In this document: positions 63,666-64,000 of the stretch, in pieces | How positions within the stretch are numbered: position 1 is the first letter of the stretch | Layout: each line of letters opens with the position of its first letter | Origin: Sphaerosporella brunnea | Lineage: Eukaryota > Ascomycota > Pezizomycetes > Pezizales > Pyronemataceae | DNA: 64,000 nucleotides | Assembly (NCBI GenBank): GCA_008704415.1 | Contig: VXIS01000090.1 | Coordinates: 81,547-145,546 of the forward strand | Direction of reading: 5' to 3' | The notes under the pieces: generated by a model | The model's database searches: none | Seen by the model: only the letters and a program-made list of their open reading frames with translations | Told to the model about the DNA's origin: nothing | Position numbers and translations under genes: made by a program

Positions 63666-64000
63666 CTCTGGTAGACAGAGCCTCGTTACACATGGGTGCT
63701 TTCCGGATAGACTGTAGGGAATAGCGCTTTACTTGAACGTTCGAACCATCTTCTCCGGACAATCTTTCCTTCTTCACGCCGAGCAGCGAAAGCTTTGAGT
63801 AAAGCTTCTTCAAGTAAAGGCCACCGGCCTCGGCAGGGTCGGTATGTTCGTTGAGTAGGCTTCAAAAGGAGTAATGTTGACTCATTCTTCAATAAAAGGT
63901 TAGCTCAAAACTAACAAATAGTTTCAATGCACCGCACTAAATAGTTTCCTAACCTGTCTCCATCGATTGACGTAGTGTACCTGTTTCATGGCCTCGTTTC
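63666..64000 (+). other. Possible retroelement leader at window edge
   Basis: Follows the putative primer-binding site. No gag frame starts before the window ends. The minus frame at 63686-63892 has no features. Confidence 0.35.

Noticed and set aside
63640..63668. T-loop-like GAGTTCAATTCC as a tRNA gene
   Set aside because: No matching acceptor or anticodon arms upstream; it fits better as the end of an LTR.

Overview
The window reads as nuclear DNA of a filamentous ascomycete (Pezizomycotina). Most genes have short (about 40-90 base) GT-AG introns, the conserved genes are fungal housekeeping types, and the intergenic space is full of transposable elements. Intron-rich genes with a heavy TE load fit an early-diverging, truffle-like Pezizomycete, but that placement is inference.

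Layout. 1-8.1 kb: a 5' part of ornithine aminotransferase, then RPB5, the mitochondrial Obg GTPase MTG2 and, divergently, F-actin capping protein beta. 8.6-20 kb: an accessory block. It holds a tandem array, a TET/JBP-like 2-oxoglutarate/Fe(II) dioxygenase, a roughly 5.4-kb unit bounded by long inverted repeats that encodes a piggyBac transposase with intact acidic residues plus a divergent coiled-coil protein, and a LINE ORF1-like relic interrupted by a 5'-truncated LINE with a clear target-site duplication. 20.6-23.3 kb: two members of one uncharacterised family. 23.5-29.5 kb: a Derlin, BUD13, and four small inverted-repeat elements (one hAT-like, three pogo/mariner-like). 30.4-44.9 kb: an MFS exporter, a large membrane-anchored protein, an Rrn9-like Pol I factor and RIF1. 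46.5-54.1 kb: RIC8, a small membrane protein, an RraA-like protein and mitochondrial aspartyl-tRNA synthetase. 56.3-60.5 kb: an AP180-type clathrin adaptor with two single-base frame breaks, and an F-box protein. 60.7-64 kb: a pogo-type DDE transposase cut off by what looks like an LTR retroelement.

The housekeeping genes are not a functional cluster; they are the usual unrelated neighbours of a fungal chromosome. The part that may be new is 8.6-17.4 kb. There a DNA-modification-type dioxygenase, a piggyBac transposase and a coiled-coil protein sit among shared repeats. These repeats are direct on the left side and inverted on the right side, and the dioxygenase start codon lies inside one repeat copy. 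This could be a composite mobile element carrying its own epigenetic enzyme, or nested insertions; the sequence alone does not settle it.

No rRNA, convincing tRNA or CRISPR array was seen. Exon borders were assigned by eye from splice consensus, frame continuity and recalled family features, not by alignment.
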